Assembly: GCF_040675875.1 (NCBI RefSeq)
Contig: NZ_JBEGII010000001.1
Coordinates: 3,720,001 to 3,784,000 of the forward strand
Direction: 5' to 3'
Source: Microbacterium sp. LWO12-1.2
GTDB taxonomy: Bacteria > Actinomycetota > Actinomycetes > Actinomycetales > Microbacteriaceae
Length of the DNA: 64,000 nt
The notes below the pieces were generated by a model. The model was not told the DNA's origin. It saw only the letters and a list, made by a program, of their open reading frames with translations, and ran no database searches. Shown piece by piece: positions 24,072 to 32,265 of this stretch (the first letter of the stretch is position 1; each line of letters opens with the position of its first letter). The translations under genes and the position numbers were made by a program.

Positions 24072-26147
24072 TCAGAACAGCATCGGCTGCGGCGCCGGGG
24101 CGGATGGCGGGGGCGGCGCGAACCGCACGGGACGCACACGTTGCGGGTAGTCGTCTTCGTGACGGCCGTCGAGCCCGTGCGCCCGGATGAGCGGACGGGC
24201 CCGCTTCGCGAGCCATTGGCGGTAGGGCTTGGGTGCCTCGGCGGCGGCACCCGGGTACAGGCCGCGGTACGACGACACCAGGTCGGGCCGTGCCTCACCG
24301 AGCCACTGGAAGAACCACGGCTTCACGCCGGCGCGCAGGTGCAATGCGCCGTAGATCACCGTGCGGGCGCCGGCCGCCTTGATGCGTGTCAGGGCGGCGT
24401 CGATCGCGGCGACGGAGTCGGTCATGTGCGGCATGATCGGCATCAGGAAGACGGTCACCCGGAAGCCGGCATCCGCCAGCGCCCGCACGGTGTCGAGCCG
24501 CGCCTGGGTCGTCGGCGCCCCCGGCTCGATCGCCTTCTGCAGCTCGTCGTTGTACATCGCGATCGACATCTGCACGTCGACGGGCACGCGCTGGGCGGCC
24601 TTCACGAGCAGTGGGATGTCGCGCCGGATCAGCGTGCCCTTGGTGAGGATCGACATCGGTGTGCCCGATGCCGCGAGGGTCTCGATGATGCCCGGCATCA
24701 GCTTGTACCGGCCCTCCGCCCGCTGATACGGGTCGGTGTTGGTGCCGAGCGCGACGGTCTCGTGCTCCCAGCTGCCGCGGCGCAGCTCTTTCTCGAGCAC
24801 TTCGACCACGTTGACCTTGACCACGATCTGCGAGTCGAAGTCCGCGCCGCCGTCGAGGTCGAGGTACTCGTGCGTCCCGCGGGCGAAGCAATTGTGGCTG
24901 ATGACGCCGTTCGCGATGAAGTCGCCGGTGCCCGTGGTGATGTCGAGAAGATCCTGAACCCCTTCGAGGGGTGCGATCTCGACCACCCGGAGATCTGCCT
25001 TCGTCTTCACGGCTGTGCCGATCACCGCGAGTTTCCTGGTGATCGCCGGAGCGGTCAAGGAGAAGAATCGCTGTCTGCTCGGCAGACCGCCGGTGACGCG
25101 CACATTCCACACGCCATTTGGTCGGGCGTCTTCAATGACGTGTGGGAGGTCGAGCGCTTGCATCCCCTCGTCGATCAATCGGATGATCTCGGGGTCTTTG
25201 TTGGAGATGCGCAGAATCCCTCGCGAGCAGCTGCCCTCGGCATCGAAGATCCCGCTGAGGAATCCGGTCCGCCAGTTCAGATCCGGATTCTCAGGTGTGG
25301 ACACCAGCTGCTCGATCTTCTCCACCTTCGAGCGTGCCGCGGTGTGGATGGCGTCTGCTCGTCGGCGCGTGGAGCTCTCGGCAGTGAACGGGCGAAGCCG
25401 GGTCTGCACTCCTTCCTCGTCCAGATACTCCCTGGTTCGAACGCGCGCCTCAGGATCGACCAGGGCAAGGCGGAACATGTTGATCTCACGTGTCCTGGTC
25501 GCGCTCGGATAAGTGCCGTGGAAGATCATCCCGTCGCCGCGGATCATCCCGGCGAGGTAGCCACGGCGGAAGCTCACTGATCTGTGATCGGTGTTCCGAT
25601 CAACGAGCCCGTTCCCGAACCCCATGAGGCGATTGTTCGTCGTGAGGTGGGGGCGTTGACCGGACTCCGCATCACTTACGTGCTTCCATCCGCGCTCTGT
25701 GAGGAAGCGATGATCTCCACTGGCGACGAGTTGAGTACCGTCCGCGAGTGTGACGCGGTAGGCCGGCTTCTGCGTGGACCATTTGGCGAGGATGGTCGTG
25801 CGGACGTATCGGCGATAGTCCCCCTGTTTCTCAGTGCCGACGATCTCGTCACCGATCTCGAGTTCGCACAACGGGCGCTGACGTCCGTCGGCGCACAGGA
25901 TCAAGGTGTCAGGTGAGACACAGTAGGTGCACGCGTGCGAGCAGCCGCGGTAGGGGTTGATCGTCCAGGCGAACGGCATGCGCGAGGCGCCTGGCACATG
26001 GTTGAGCGCCGACTTCGACAGCACCTCGTGGAAGGTCATGCCGGCGAACTCGGGGGTGGTCACGGTGCGCAGGACGCTGCTGCGGTCCTCCATCCCGGGG
26101 AGGGCGGCGGCATCCACATCTCCGACCTTCTGTCCTTGCCACCGCAT
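24072..26147 (-). CDS. Rv2578c family radical SAM protein interrupted by an intein
   Basis: The precursor has 691 residues; excising residues 76-419 leaves a 347-residue radical SAM protein of the Rv2578c/SplB-like group. The [4Fe-4S] motif CxxxCxxC is split: Cys69 and Cys73 lie before the intein, and the third Cys is the first residue after it (CFARGTHEYLDL). Splicing is therefore needed to form the cluster. The host protein's function is unknown, though relatives resemble spore photoproduct lyase. The ATG at 26147 has no ribosome site and lies 6 bases past a -10-like box, which suggests a leaderless mRNA. Confidence 0.92.
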   Translation of the reverse strand: MRWQGQKVGDVDAAALPGMEDRSSVLRTVTTPEFAGMTFHEVLSKSALNHVPGASRMPFAWTINPYRGCSHACTYCVSPDTLILCADGRQRPLCELEIGDEIVGTEKQGDYRRYVRTTILAKWSTQKPAYRVTLADGTQLVASGDHRFLTERGWKHVSDAESGQRPHLTTNNRLMGFGNGLVDRNTDHRSVSFRRGYLAGMIRGDGMIFHGTYPSATRTREINMFRLALVDPEARVRTREYLDEEGVQTRLRPFTAESSTRRRADAIHTAARSKVEKIEQLVSTPENPDLNWRTGFLSGIFDAEGSCSRGILRISNKDPEIIRLIDEGMQALDLPHVIEDARPNGVWNVRVTGGLPSRQRFFSLTAPAITRKLAVIGTAVKTKADLRVVEIAPLEGVQDLLDITTGTGDFIANGVISHNCFARGTHEYLDLDGGADFDSQIVVKVNVVEVLEKELRRGSWEHETVALGTNTDPYQRAEGRYKLMPGIIETLAASGTPMSILTKGTLIRRDIPLLVKAAQRVPVDVQMSIAMYNDELQKAIEPGAPTTQARLDTVRALADAGFRVTVFLMPIMPHMTDSVAAIDAALTRIKAAGARTVIYGALHLRAGVKPWFFQWLGEARPDLVSSYRGLYPGAAAEAPKPYRQWLAKRARPLIRAHGLDGRHEDDYPQRVRPVRFAPPPPSAPAPQPMLF
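24891..25922 (-). mobile_element. Intein with LAGLIDADG homing endonuclease domain
   Basis: This 344-residue intein begins with Cys (CVSPDTLILCADG, block A). It has a block B-like GDHRFLT, two dodecapeptide motifs (YLAGMIRGDG and FLSGIFDAEG) of a DOD homing endonuclease, a block F-like VVEIAPLEGVQDLLDITT, and ends VISHN before Cys+1. All nucleophiles for standard class 1 splicing are present. The two endonuclease acidic residues (GDG, AEG) are retained, so the enzyme may still be active. Base composition inside is visibly less GC-biased than in the flanking extein codons, in keeping with lateral transfer. Confidence 0.93.
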
Positions 26148-26153
26148 GCAGCA

Positions 26154-26182
26154 ATTCGAACAAAAAGACGAAGACTTGTCAA
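26154..26182 (-). promoter_or_regulatory. Promoter giving a probably leaderless transcript
   Basis: On the minus strand TTGACA (26182-26177) and TCGAAT (26159-26154) are separated by 17 bases. The ATG of the radical SAM gene begins 6 bases further on, at 26147, where transcription itself would start. Confidence 0.55.
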
Positions 26183-26216
26183 CCCGGAATCGAAACTAGA
26201 TACGAGATCCGAGAAC

Positions 26217-27419
26217 TCAGTCGAATGTCGCGTCCAGGGCTGCGCTCAGGTCAGCCAGCAGGTCGTCGGCATCCTCGAGTCCAACCGACAGACGCAGGTG
26301 GCCGAACTTCCGGAACGGCTCAGGGTAGGTGGCCACGCGGCCGCCTTCGGTGCCGGTGTGCACGATGAGCGAGTCGTCGTGCCCGAGCGAGAAGCCCGAG
26401 GTGATCAGCCGCAGATTCGCCACGAACCGGTTCTGCACATCGGGCGACCCCTTCACGGCGAAGGCCATCATGCCGCCGAACCCGCGGCCGTCGAACTGGC
26501 GCACCGCGAGCTCATGGTCCGGGTGTGAGGCGAGTCCGGGGTAGGCGATGTACTCGACGCGAGGGTCGGCGTCGAGCATCTCGGCGATGAGGGCCGCGGA
26601 AGTGAAGTGCTGTCGCAGGCGGAGGGGGAGGGTCACGGTGCCGCGCTGGATCTGCCAGGCGTTGAAGGGCGAGATGATGCCGCCGACGTCGACCATCGCG
26701 TCGGCCTTGATGGGCTCGATGAGTTCGCGTCGCCCGGCGACGGAGCCGCCCATGGCGTCGCCGTGTCCGTTGAGGTACTTGGTGAGCGAGTGCACGACCA
26801 GATCGGCACCGTCCTGGATCGGGCGGTAGAACGGCGGCGGCGAGAACGTGGAGTCGACCATCAGGATCGCGCCGGCCGCGTGGGCGATCTCGGCGACGGC
26901 CGCCACGTCGGCGACCTTGGTCGTCGGATTCGCGATCGCCTCGATGCACACGAGTCGTGTCTCCGGGCGCATCGCGGCGCGCACGGCGTCGAGGTCGCTG
27001 ATGTCGACGAAGGTGGCCTCGAGCCCGTATCGCTGGGGGAGCAGCTCGGTCCACAGGCGCCAGGTCGCCTCGTAGACGACATCGCTCACCACGACGTGGT
27101 CGCCGGCGCGCACGTGCGTGAAGAACACCGCGTGCAGGGCGGCGACGCCGGAGGCGAGGGCGACCGCGTCTTCTGCGCCGTCGAGCGCGGCGAGCTTCTG
27201 TTCCAGTGCGGCCTGGTTCACCCCGGTGTTGCGCGTGTACAGGCCAGGGGCGGTCGCCGACCAGCTGATCTCGCTCGGGTCGTCGGGCAGCTGGTACGAG
27301 TTCGCCATCACGAGGGGGGTGCGCAGTGCCATGGTCGAGTCGAGCTGGTTGCCCGCGTGTACGGCAAGGCTGAGATCGGACAACGTGAGCAGATCCTTGC
27401 GATCGGGGCGGGCGCGCAT
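26217..27419 (-). CDS. Cys/Met metabolism PLP enzyme (cystathionine gamma-lyase or synthase-like)
   Basis: This 400-residue fold-type I PLP enzyme is of the trans-sulfuration family. Seen are YTRNTGVNQAALEQKLAALDGAEDAVALASG near the cofactor phosphate site, VDSTFSPPPFYRPIQDGADLVVHSLTKYLNGHGDAMGG with the Schiff-base Lys, and RLSVGLEDADDLLADL at the C-terminus. Members cleave or form cystathionine, or degrade methionine; residues alone do not settle which. The ATG at 27419 follows AAGGAG. It is divergent from an Lrp-type regulator, the standard arrangement for a controlled amino-acid degradation gene. Confidence 0.88.
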   Translation of the reverse strand: MRARPDRKDLLTLSDLSLAVHAGNQLDSTMALRTPLVMANSYQLPDDPSEISWSATAPGLYTRNTGVNQAALEQKLAALDGAEDAVALASGVAALHAVFFTHVRAGDHVVVSDVVYEATWRLWTELLPQRYGLEATFVDISDLDAVRAAMRPETRLVCIEAIANPTTKVADVAAVAEIAHAAGAILMVDSTFSPPPFYRPIQDGADLVVHSLTKYLNGHGDAMGGSVAGRRELIEPIKADAMVDVGGIISPFNAWQIQRGTVTLPLRLRQHFTSAALIAEMLDADPRVEYIAYPGLASHPDHELAVRQFDGRGFGGMMAFAVKGSPDVQNRFVANLRLITSGFSLGHDDSLIVHTGTEGGRVATYPEPFRKFGHLRLSVGLEDADDLLADLSAALDATFD

Positions 27420-27470
27420 CGTGACTCCTTCGTTCCAGCACCGGTCTCCGGTGACAATCTTCAGCTTAGA

Positions 27471-27512
27471 GTGCATAATAGACACACGCAATTGCGAATA
27501 CTGCACATCAAT
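27471..27512. promoter_or_regulatory. Divergent promoter region with Lrp-type dyad
   Basis: CGCAATTGCG at about 27487-27496 is a perfect palindrome in an AT-rich island, flanked by TGCATAATAG and ATACTGCA that extend the symmetry. On the minus strand TATTAT (about 27480-27475) is a good -10 box for the PLP-enzyme gene, placing the dyad just upstream. It is likely the Lrp site for both genes. Confidence 0.6.
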
Positions 27513-27532
27513 AAAGACACTCGGAGGTCTCG

Positions 27533-27976
27533 ATGGAGCGGCTCCCCCTCGATCAGATCGATCGCCGCATCCTCGCCGCGCTCACGGAGGACGCCCGTGT
27601 GCCGCTGGTCACGCTCGCAGCTCAGGTGCATCTGTCGCGCAATGCGGTCAAGCAGCGCATGGACCGGATGGAGCGGCAGGGCGTGATCGCCGGCTACACC
27701 GTCACCCCCGGTCGCGCCGGTGCGTCGCCGGTGTCGGCGATCGTGCTGGTCTATCGCACCGATCGGATGCGCGGCGGGGGTGTGATCGCCGAGATCTCGC
27801 AGATCCCGGAGGTGCGCAGGTGCGACGTGATGTCGGGTGACTTCGACCTGCTGGTGACGCTCGAGGCGGACTCGATGGACCGCATCGGCGAGATCTGGGA
27901 GCTCCTGGCCGCCGTGCCCGGCGTGGCCAACACGGTGACGGCCGTCTCGTTGACGCGCGTGATCGACCGCGCCTGA
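27533..27976 (+). CDS. Lrp/AsnC family regulator
   Basis: The 147-residue protein has an N-terminal HTH (LDQIDRRILAALTEDARVPLVTLAAQVHLSRNAVKQRMDRMERQGVI) and a C-terminal RAM/AsnC ligand domain (VRRCDVMSGDFDLLVTLEADSMDRI). These proteins form octamers that sense amino acids. The ATG at 27533 follows CGGAGG. The divergent PLP-enzyme gene is the probable target. The gene converges on the aldehyde dehydrogenase operon, and its stop codon is part of the shared hairpin. Confidence 0.92.
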   Translation: MERLPLDQIDRRILAALTEDARVPLVTLAAQVHLSRNAVKQRMDRMERQGVIAGYTVTPGRAGASPVSAIVLVYRTDRMRGGGVIAEISQIPEVRRCDVMSGDFDLLVTLEADSMDRIGEIWELLAAVPGVANTVTAVSLTRVIDRA

Positions 27977-28036
27977 GAACCTCGGGGAGGGTCGGGGTAT
28001 CCCCCTGGACCCCCGCCCCTCCCCGAGGAGATCTCA
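27973..28036. terminator. Symmetric bidirectional terminator containing both stop codons
   Basis: CTGAGAACCTCGGGGAGGG (from 27973) pairs with CCCTCCCCGAGGAGATCTCAG (to 28036), arms of about 25 bases with few mismatches. The Lrp stop (27974-27976) and the aldehyde dehydrogenase stop (28034-28036) face each other at the base of the stem. Confidence 0.85.
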
Positions 28037-29443
28037 GGTGGTGATGCAGGTGACCTTCGGCTGGGTCATCTCCTCGTACGCGAAGCGCACGCCCTCGCGG
28101 CCCATGCTCCCGTACTTGGATCCGCCGAAAGGCATGCTGTCGATGCGGTAATCCGAGGAGTCGTTGATCATCACGCCGCCCGCGTCGAGCGCTTCGGCGA
28201 CGCGCAACGCGCGGGCGAGGTCGGACGTGAAGGCCCCCGCATGCAAGGCGTAGTCGATGCTGTTCGCCTCGGCGACCGCTTCGGCCTCGGTGTCGAACGG
28301 CGTCAGGATCACGACCGGTGCGAACGCCTCTTCGCCCCACAGCTCGCAGGTCAGCGAGACGTTCTCGACGGCGGTCGGCCAGTAGACCGAGCCCTCCCTG
28401 CGGTGCCCGGCGAGCACGCGTGCGCCGGAGCGCACGGCGTCGTCGACCACGCGTTCGGCGCGGATCGCCGCGGCCTCCGAGATCATCGGGCCCACATCGG
28501 TCGCCGGATCGGTGGGGTCGCCCGCGCGCAGCGTCGATGTGTGCGCGGCGAAACGATCGCGGAACTCGTCGTAGACGGAGCGCTCGATCAGGATGCGCTG
28601 CGCGCCGACGCAGTTCTGGCCGGCGGCCCAGAAGGCACCCGACACGCACGCCTCCACCGCGGCGGGGATGTCGGCATCCCCGAAGACCAGCACCGGCGCG
28701 TTCCCGCCGAGCTCCATCGCGAGCTTCTTGAGCCCGGCGGTGCGGGCGATCGCCTCGCCGGTCGCGAACCCTCCGGTGAACGACACCATGCGGATGTCGC
28801 GCACGGCGACCAGCGCCTGCGCCACATGGCGGTCGCCGTGCACCATCGTGATGATCTCGTCGGGGAGTCCGGCTTCGAGCAGCACCTCGACCAGGAAGCG
28901 CGCGGTCAGCGGCGTGAACTGCGACGGCTTGAGGATCACCGCGTTCCCGCCCGCGATCGCCGGGCCGATCTTGTGCGCCACCAGGTTGAGCGCGTCGTTG
29001 TACGGAGTGATCGCGAGGATCACGCCGAGCGGCTCGCGGGTGAACCAACCGCGGCGGTTCGCCGACCCTTCGTAGGCGTCGAAGGGGATGACCTCGCCGT
29101 CGTAGGCGCGTGCGGTCTCGGCTGACAACGAGATCGTGGTCACCGCGCGTCGCACCTCCTTGCGCGCCTGGGTGATGGTCTTGCCGGCTTCGCGGACGAT
29201 GAGTGTCGCCGCCTCCTCGGCGCGGCCGTCGAGGAGGCGGGCGGCGCGATCCAGGATGCGGTGTCGTTCGAACCGGGAGAGCCCGCGGGACAGCGAGGAG
29301 CCGAGCCGCGCACGCGCCATGATCGACTCGACGTCGTCGACCGAGTTCTGTGCCAGACGGGCGATGACCTCGCCGTTGTACGGGTCGAGGACCTCGAGCG
29401 GCGGAGTCTGTGCGACTGGTGTCTCCATCGTCGCCATGCTCAT
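28034..29443 (-). CDS. Aldehyde dehydrogenase family protein
   Basis: The 469-residue NAD(P)-dependent dehydrogenase has ITPYNDALNLVAHKIGPAIAGGNAVILKPS in the cofactor domain, the general-base motif MELGGNAPVLVF, and the catalytic Cys in AAGQNCVGAQRI. The residues after the catalytic Cys resemble phosphonoacetaldehyde or non-phosphorylating glyceraldehyde-3-phosphate dehydrogenases more than betaine aldehyde types. Its ATG overlaps the stop of the homoserine dehydrogenase gene (ATGA). The coupled context suggests oxidation of aspartate semialdehyde or a similar aldehyde; this is inference. Confidence 0.88.
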   Translation of the reverse strand: MSMATMETPVAQTPPLEVLDPYNGEVIARLAQNSVDDVESIMARARLGSSLSRGLSRFERHRILDRAARLLDGRAEEAATLIVREAGKTITQARKEVRRAVTTISLSAETARAYDGEVIPFDAYEGSANRRGWFTREPLGVILAITPYNDALNLVAHKIGPAIAGGNAVILKPSQFTPLTARFLVEVLLEAGLPDEIITMVHGDRHVAQALVAVRDIRMVSFTGGFATGEAIARTAGLKKLAMELGGNAPVLVFGDADIPAAVEACVSGAFWAAGQNCVGAQRILIERSVYDEFRDRFAAHTSTLRAGDPTDPATDVGPMISEAAAIRAERVVDDAVRSGARVLAGHRREGSVYWPTAVENVSLTCELWGEEAFAPVVILTPFDTEAEAVAEANSIDYALHAGAFTSDLARALRVAEALDAGGVMINDSSDYRIDSMPFGGSKYGSMGREGVRFAYEEMTQPKVTCITT

Positions 29444-30495
29444 CGCAGGGCTCCGGCGAACGACTTCTGGTGGGCGTCGATCGCGATGATGTCGGAGAGC
29501 AGTGCGTACGCGGTCTCGATGCGCCCCGCGCCAGGGCCCGACATGGTCACGGTGCCGAGCAGGTCGGTCGTGAAGGCGACGGCGTTCGTCGCGCCGGAGA
29601 TGCCGGCGAGCGGATGGTCGGCACCCAGCGAGAGCGGCTGCACCGACGCGGTGACGGCGCCGGACTCGTCGCGCGTGACCGTGCCGATGAGCTTCCAGTG
29701 CTCGCCCGCAGCGGCGGCGGCGATCACGTCGCTCGCCGTGATGCCGCTGATGCCCGTGCGTGACACGTCGGCGGTGGTGAGCTGCGCGCCGAGGAGCTCG
29801 TTCGCCAGGATGACGACCTTCAGCTGTACGTCGGACCCCTCGATGTCAGCGGTCGGATCGGCCTCGGCGTAGCCCAGGGCCTGCGCCTCGGCGACGGCAT
29901 CCTCGAGCGACTTGCCAGCCTCCATCTGCCCGAGCACGAAGTTGCTGGTGCCGTTGAGGATGCCCTGGATGCGCGAGATGCGGAGCCCCTTGAGGGTCTC
30001 GCCGGCCAGCCGCAGTACCGGGGTGCCGCTCATGACGGAGCCTTCGTACTCGAAGCGGGCGCCGTTCTCCTCTGCGATGCGGTTGAGCTCGGCGCTCGCG
30101 AGAGCGACCGGACCCTTGTTGGTCGTGGTGACGCTCTTGCCGCTCTCGAGCGCCGCGCGCACATGCGAGATCGCGGGCTCGCCGTCGACCGGGTTCGTGA
30201 ACGTGGCCTCGGAGATGACGTCGGCCGTGGTGTGGCGGATGACGTAGTCGTTGCGGGGCTCGGCGTCGCCGCCCGGCATCCCGGCGAAGGTGTCGGCGCC
30301 CGTCATCGCGAGGGCGGCGTCGAGGTCGATCCCGTCGCTCTGCATGAGCGACCCGAGCCGGAGGTCGGTGATCGCGACGACCCGCAGGCCGAAGCCGAGG
30401 TCGTCGGCGAGCGCAGCGCCGCGGTCGCGGATGATCTCGGCGAGGGCGCGGTTGACGCCTCCGAAGCCGATGAGGGCGAGGTCGTGGTGAGTCAC
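29440..30495 (-). CDS. Homoserine dehydrogenase family protein
   Basis: The 351-residue enzyme has a Rossmann start (LALIGFGGVNRALAEII), TTNKGPVALASAEL with the conserved active-site Lys, and the family signature GYAEADPTADIEGSD. It lacks the C-terminal ACT domain of feedback-regulated biosynthetic enzymes and is shorter than typical actinobacterial Hom. The GTG at 30495 follows AAGGAG. It is coupled to an aldehyde dehydrogenase and far from thrB and thrC. A catabolic direction, homoserine to aspartate semialdehyde, is therefore plausible. A role in biosynthesis cannot be excluded. Confidence 0.85.
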   Translation of the reverse strand: MTHHDLALIGFGGVNRALAEIIRDRGAALADDLGFGLRVVAITDLRLGSLMQSDGIDLDAALAMTGADTFAGMPGGDAEPRNDYVIRHTTADVISEATFTNPVDGEPAISHVRAALESGKSVTTTNKGPVALASAELNRIAEENGARFEYEGSVMSGTPVLRLAGETLKGLRISRIQGILNGTSNFVLGQMEAGKSLEDAVAEAQALGYAEADPTADIEGSDVQLKVVILANELLGAQLTTADVSRTGISGITASDVIAAAAAGEHWKLIGTVTRDESGAVTASVQPLSLGADHPLAGISGATNAVAFTTDLLGTVTMSGPGAGRIETAYALLSDIIAIDAHQKSFAGALR

Positions 30496-30786
30496 CGGGG
30501 TTCTCCTTCTTTGGATGAGCTGTCGCAGGCGTCGCCGTGCGGACACGAACTCATCCTCGGTGCGAGCGGTGTCCGTGCGCGCCTGTCAGAACGGCAGCGG
30601 AATCTTCCGGAATGTCACTGCCACGGACGGATCGTCGGCCGTGGGTGGGGGGGCGGAAAAACCTCGGTCGGGCTCTTGTGGATCGGATCGCGGACGGGAT
30701 AGTGTCCCGGCATCCGACCCAAGCAATGCGTCATTGGCACATAGATGTGAATATGATGCACATATCAAACCCGATTGAGAGTTCCG
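30496..30786. promoter_or_regulatory. Divergent intergenic region with CACAT-AG-ATGTG dyad
   Basis: The hyphenated palindrome CACATAGATGTG lies at 30738-30749, directly followed by TATGAT (30752-30757), a candidate -10 for the permease gene. A further TGCACATA stands at 30758. The region is AT-rich only in its last 60 bases. No gene was seen in the remaining 230 bases. Confidence 0.5.
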
Positions 30787-32265
30787 ATGACGCCTCTTCC
30801 CGGGGAGAAATCCCTCCCCAACGTCCTGCCGAACACGACGGCGACGCAAGTTCCCCTGCGGCGCCTCCAGCGCACCATGGACGCCAGGCACCTGATCATG
30901 ATCGCGCTGGGCGGGGTGATCGGATCGGGCCTGTTCCTCAGCTCCGGCTACACGATCTCGCAGGCCGGTCCGCTCGGCGCGATCATCGCGTACCTGATCG
31001 GCGCATTCGTCGTCTACCTCGTCATGGCCTGCCTCGGCGAACTGGCTGTCGCCTATCCCGTCTCCGGCGCCTTCCACATCTACGCGTCACGGTCGATCGG
31101 ACCCGCGACCGGCTTCACGACCGCTTGGCTGTACTGGCTGTGCTGGGTGGTGGCGCTCGGCTCTGAGTTCACCGCATCCGGCATCCTCATGCAGCGCTGG
31201 TTCCCTGGCGTGCCGGTCTGGCTGTGGTGCCTGATCTTCGCCGCCGTCCTCTTCCTCCTCAATGCCATCTCGGCGCGCGTGTTCGGTGAGGCGGAATTCT
31301 GGTTCTCGCTCGTCAAGGTCGTCGCGATCGTCGCCCTGATCGTGCTGGGCGGCGCGGCCATCTTCGGATTCACGCCCCTGTCGAGCGAGTCGTCGCCCGC
31401 CATCCTGTTCAGCAACTTCGAGACGCCCGGCGGGCTGTTCCCGAACGGGTTCAGCGGCGTGATCGTCACCGCGCTCGCCGTCTTCTACGCCTTCAGCGGC
31501 TCGGAGCTCATCGGCGTCGCCGCCGGCGAGACGAAGGACCCGGCCAAGAACATCCCGCGGGCGCTGCGCTCGACGGTGCTGCGACTGGTCGTGCTGTTCG
31601 TCGGTGCGATCGCCGTGATCGCCGCGATCCTGCCATACGACCAGGCCAGCGTCACCAGCAGCCCGTTCGTCGATGTCTTCCAGTACGTCGGAGTGCCCTA
31701 CGCCCCCGACATCATGAACTTCGTCATCATCACCGCGCTCCTCTCCGCCGGTAACAGCGGACTCTTCTCCTGCGCGCGCATGCTGTTCTCGCTCGCCGAA
31801 GAGGGGCACGCCCCGAAGGCGTTCACGCGCCTCACGAAGCGCGGGGTCCCGCTCATCGCCCTCAGTGTCAGCATCCTGATCGGTCTGGTGTCGCTGCTCA
31901 CCAGCGTGATCGCCGCCGGAACGGTGTACCTGGTGCTGGTGTCGATCGCCGGATTCGCGGTCGTGGCGGTGTGGATGTCGATCGTCGCCTCGCAGTTCTT
32001 CCATCGACGGAAGTTCCTGCGTGAGGGCGGACGGGTGGCCGACCTCGCCTACCGCACGCCGCTGTACCCGGCGCTGCCGATCGTCGCCTTCTCGCTGCTG
32101 TTGATCTCGATCATCGCCATCGCGTTCGACCCGAACCAGGTCGCCGCGCTCTACTTCGGCATCCCCTTCGTCGGCGTCTGCTACCTCTACTTCTGGTGGC
32201 GGCACGGTCGCAAGGGGCGGCGCGACGTGGTGCAGGACCACGAAGCCGCACCCGTCGACGCGTGA
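30787..32265 (+). CDS. APC family amino-acid permease
   Basis: The 492-residue carrier has about 12 transmembrane helices and the amino-acid transporter signature near the start (RRLQRTMDARHLIMIALGGVIGSGLFLSSGYTISQAGPLGA). It resembles the GABA permease/D-serine-D-alanine-glycine transporter group. The ATG at 30787 follows GAGAG. Its stop overlaps the start of an alanine racemase gene (GTGA), which hints at uptake of D- or L-alanine or serine. The substrate is inferred from this coupling only. Confidence 0.88.
   Translation: MTPLPGEKSLPNVLPNTTATQVPLRRLQRTMDARHLIMIALGGVIGSGLFLSSGYTISQAGPLGAIIAYLIGAFVVYLVMACLGELAVAYPVSGAFHIYASRSIGPATGFTTAWLYWLCWVVALGSEFTASGILMQRWFPGVPVWLWCLIFAAVLFLLNAISARVFGEAEFWFSLVKVVAIVALIVLGGAAIFGFTPLSSESSPAILFSNFETPGGLFPNGFSGVIVTALAVFYAFSGSELIGVAAGETKDPAKNIPRALRSTVLRLVVLFVGAIAVIAAILPYDQASVTSSPFVDVFQYVGVPYAPDIMNFVIITALLSAGNSGLFSCARMLFSLAEEGHAPKAFTRLTKRGVPLIALSVSILIGLVSLLTSVIAAGTVYLVLVSIAGFAVVAVWMSIVASQFFHRRKFLREGGRVADLAYRTPLYPALPIVAFSLLLISIIAIAFDPNQVAALYFGIPFVGVCYLYFWWRHGRKGRRDVVQDHEAAPVDA

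Noticed and set aside
31087..32241. 384-residue minus-strand frame
   Set aside because: It is antisense to the amino-acid permease and rich in His, Asp and Arg with no recognisable domain.
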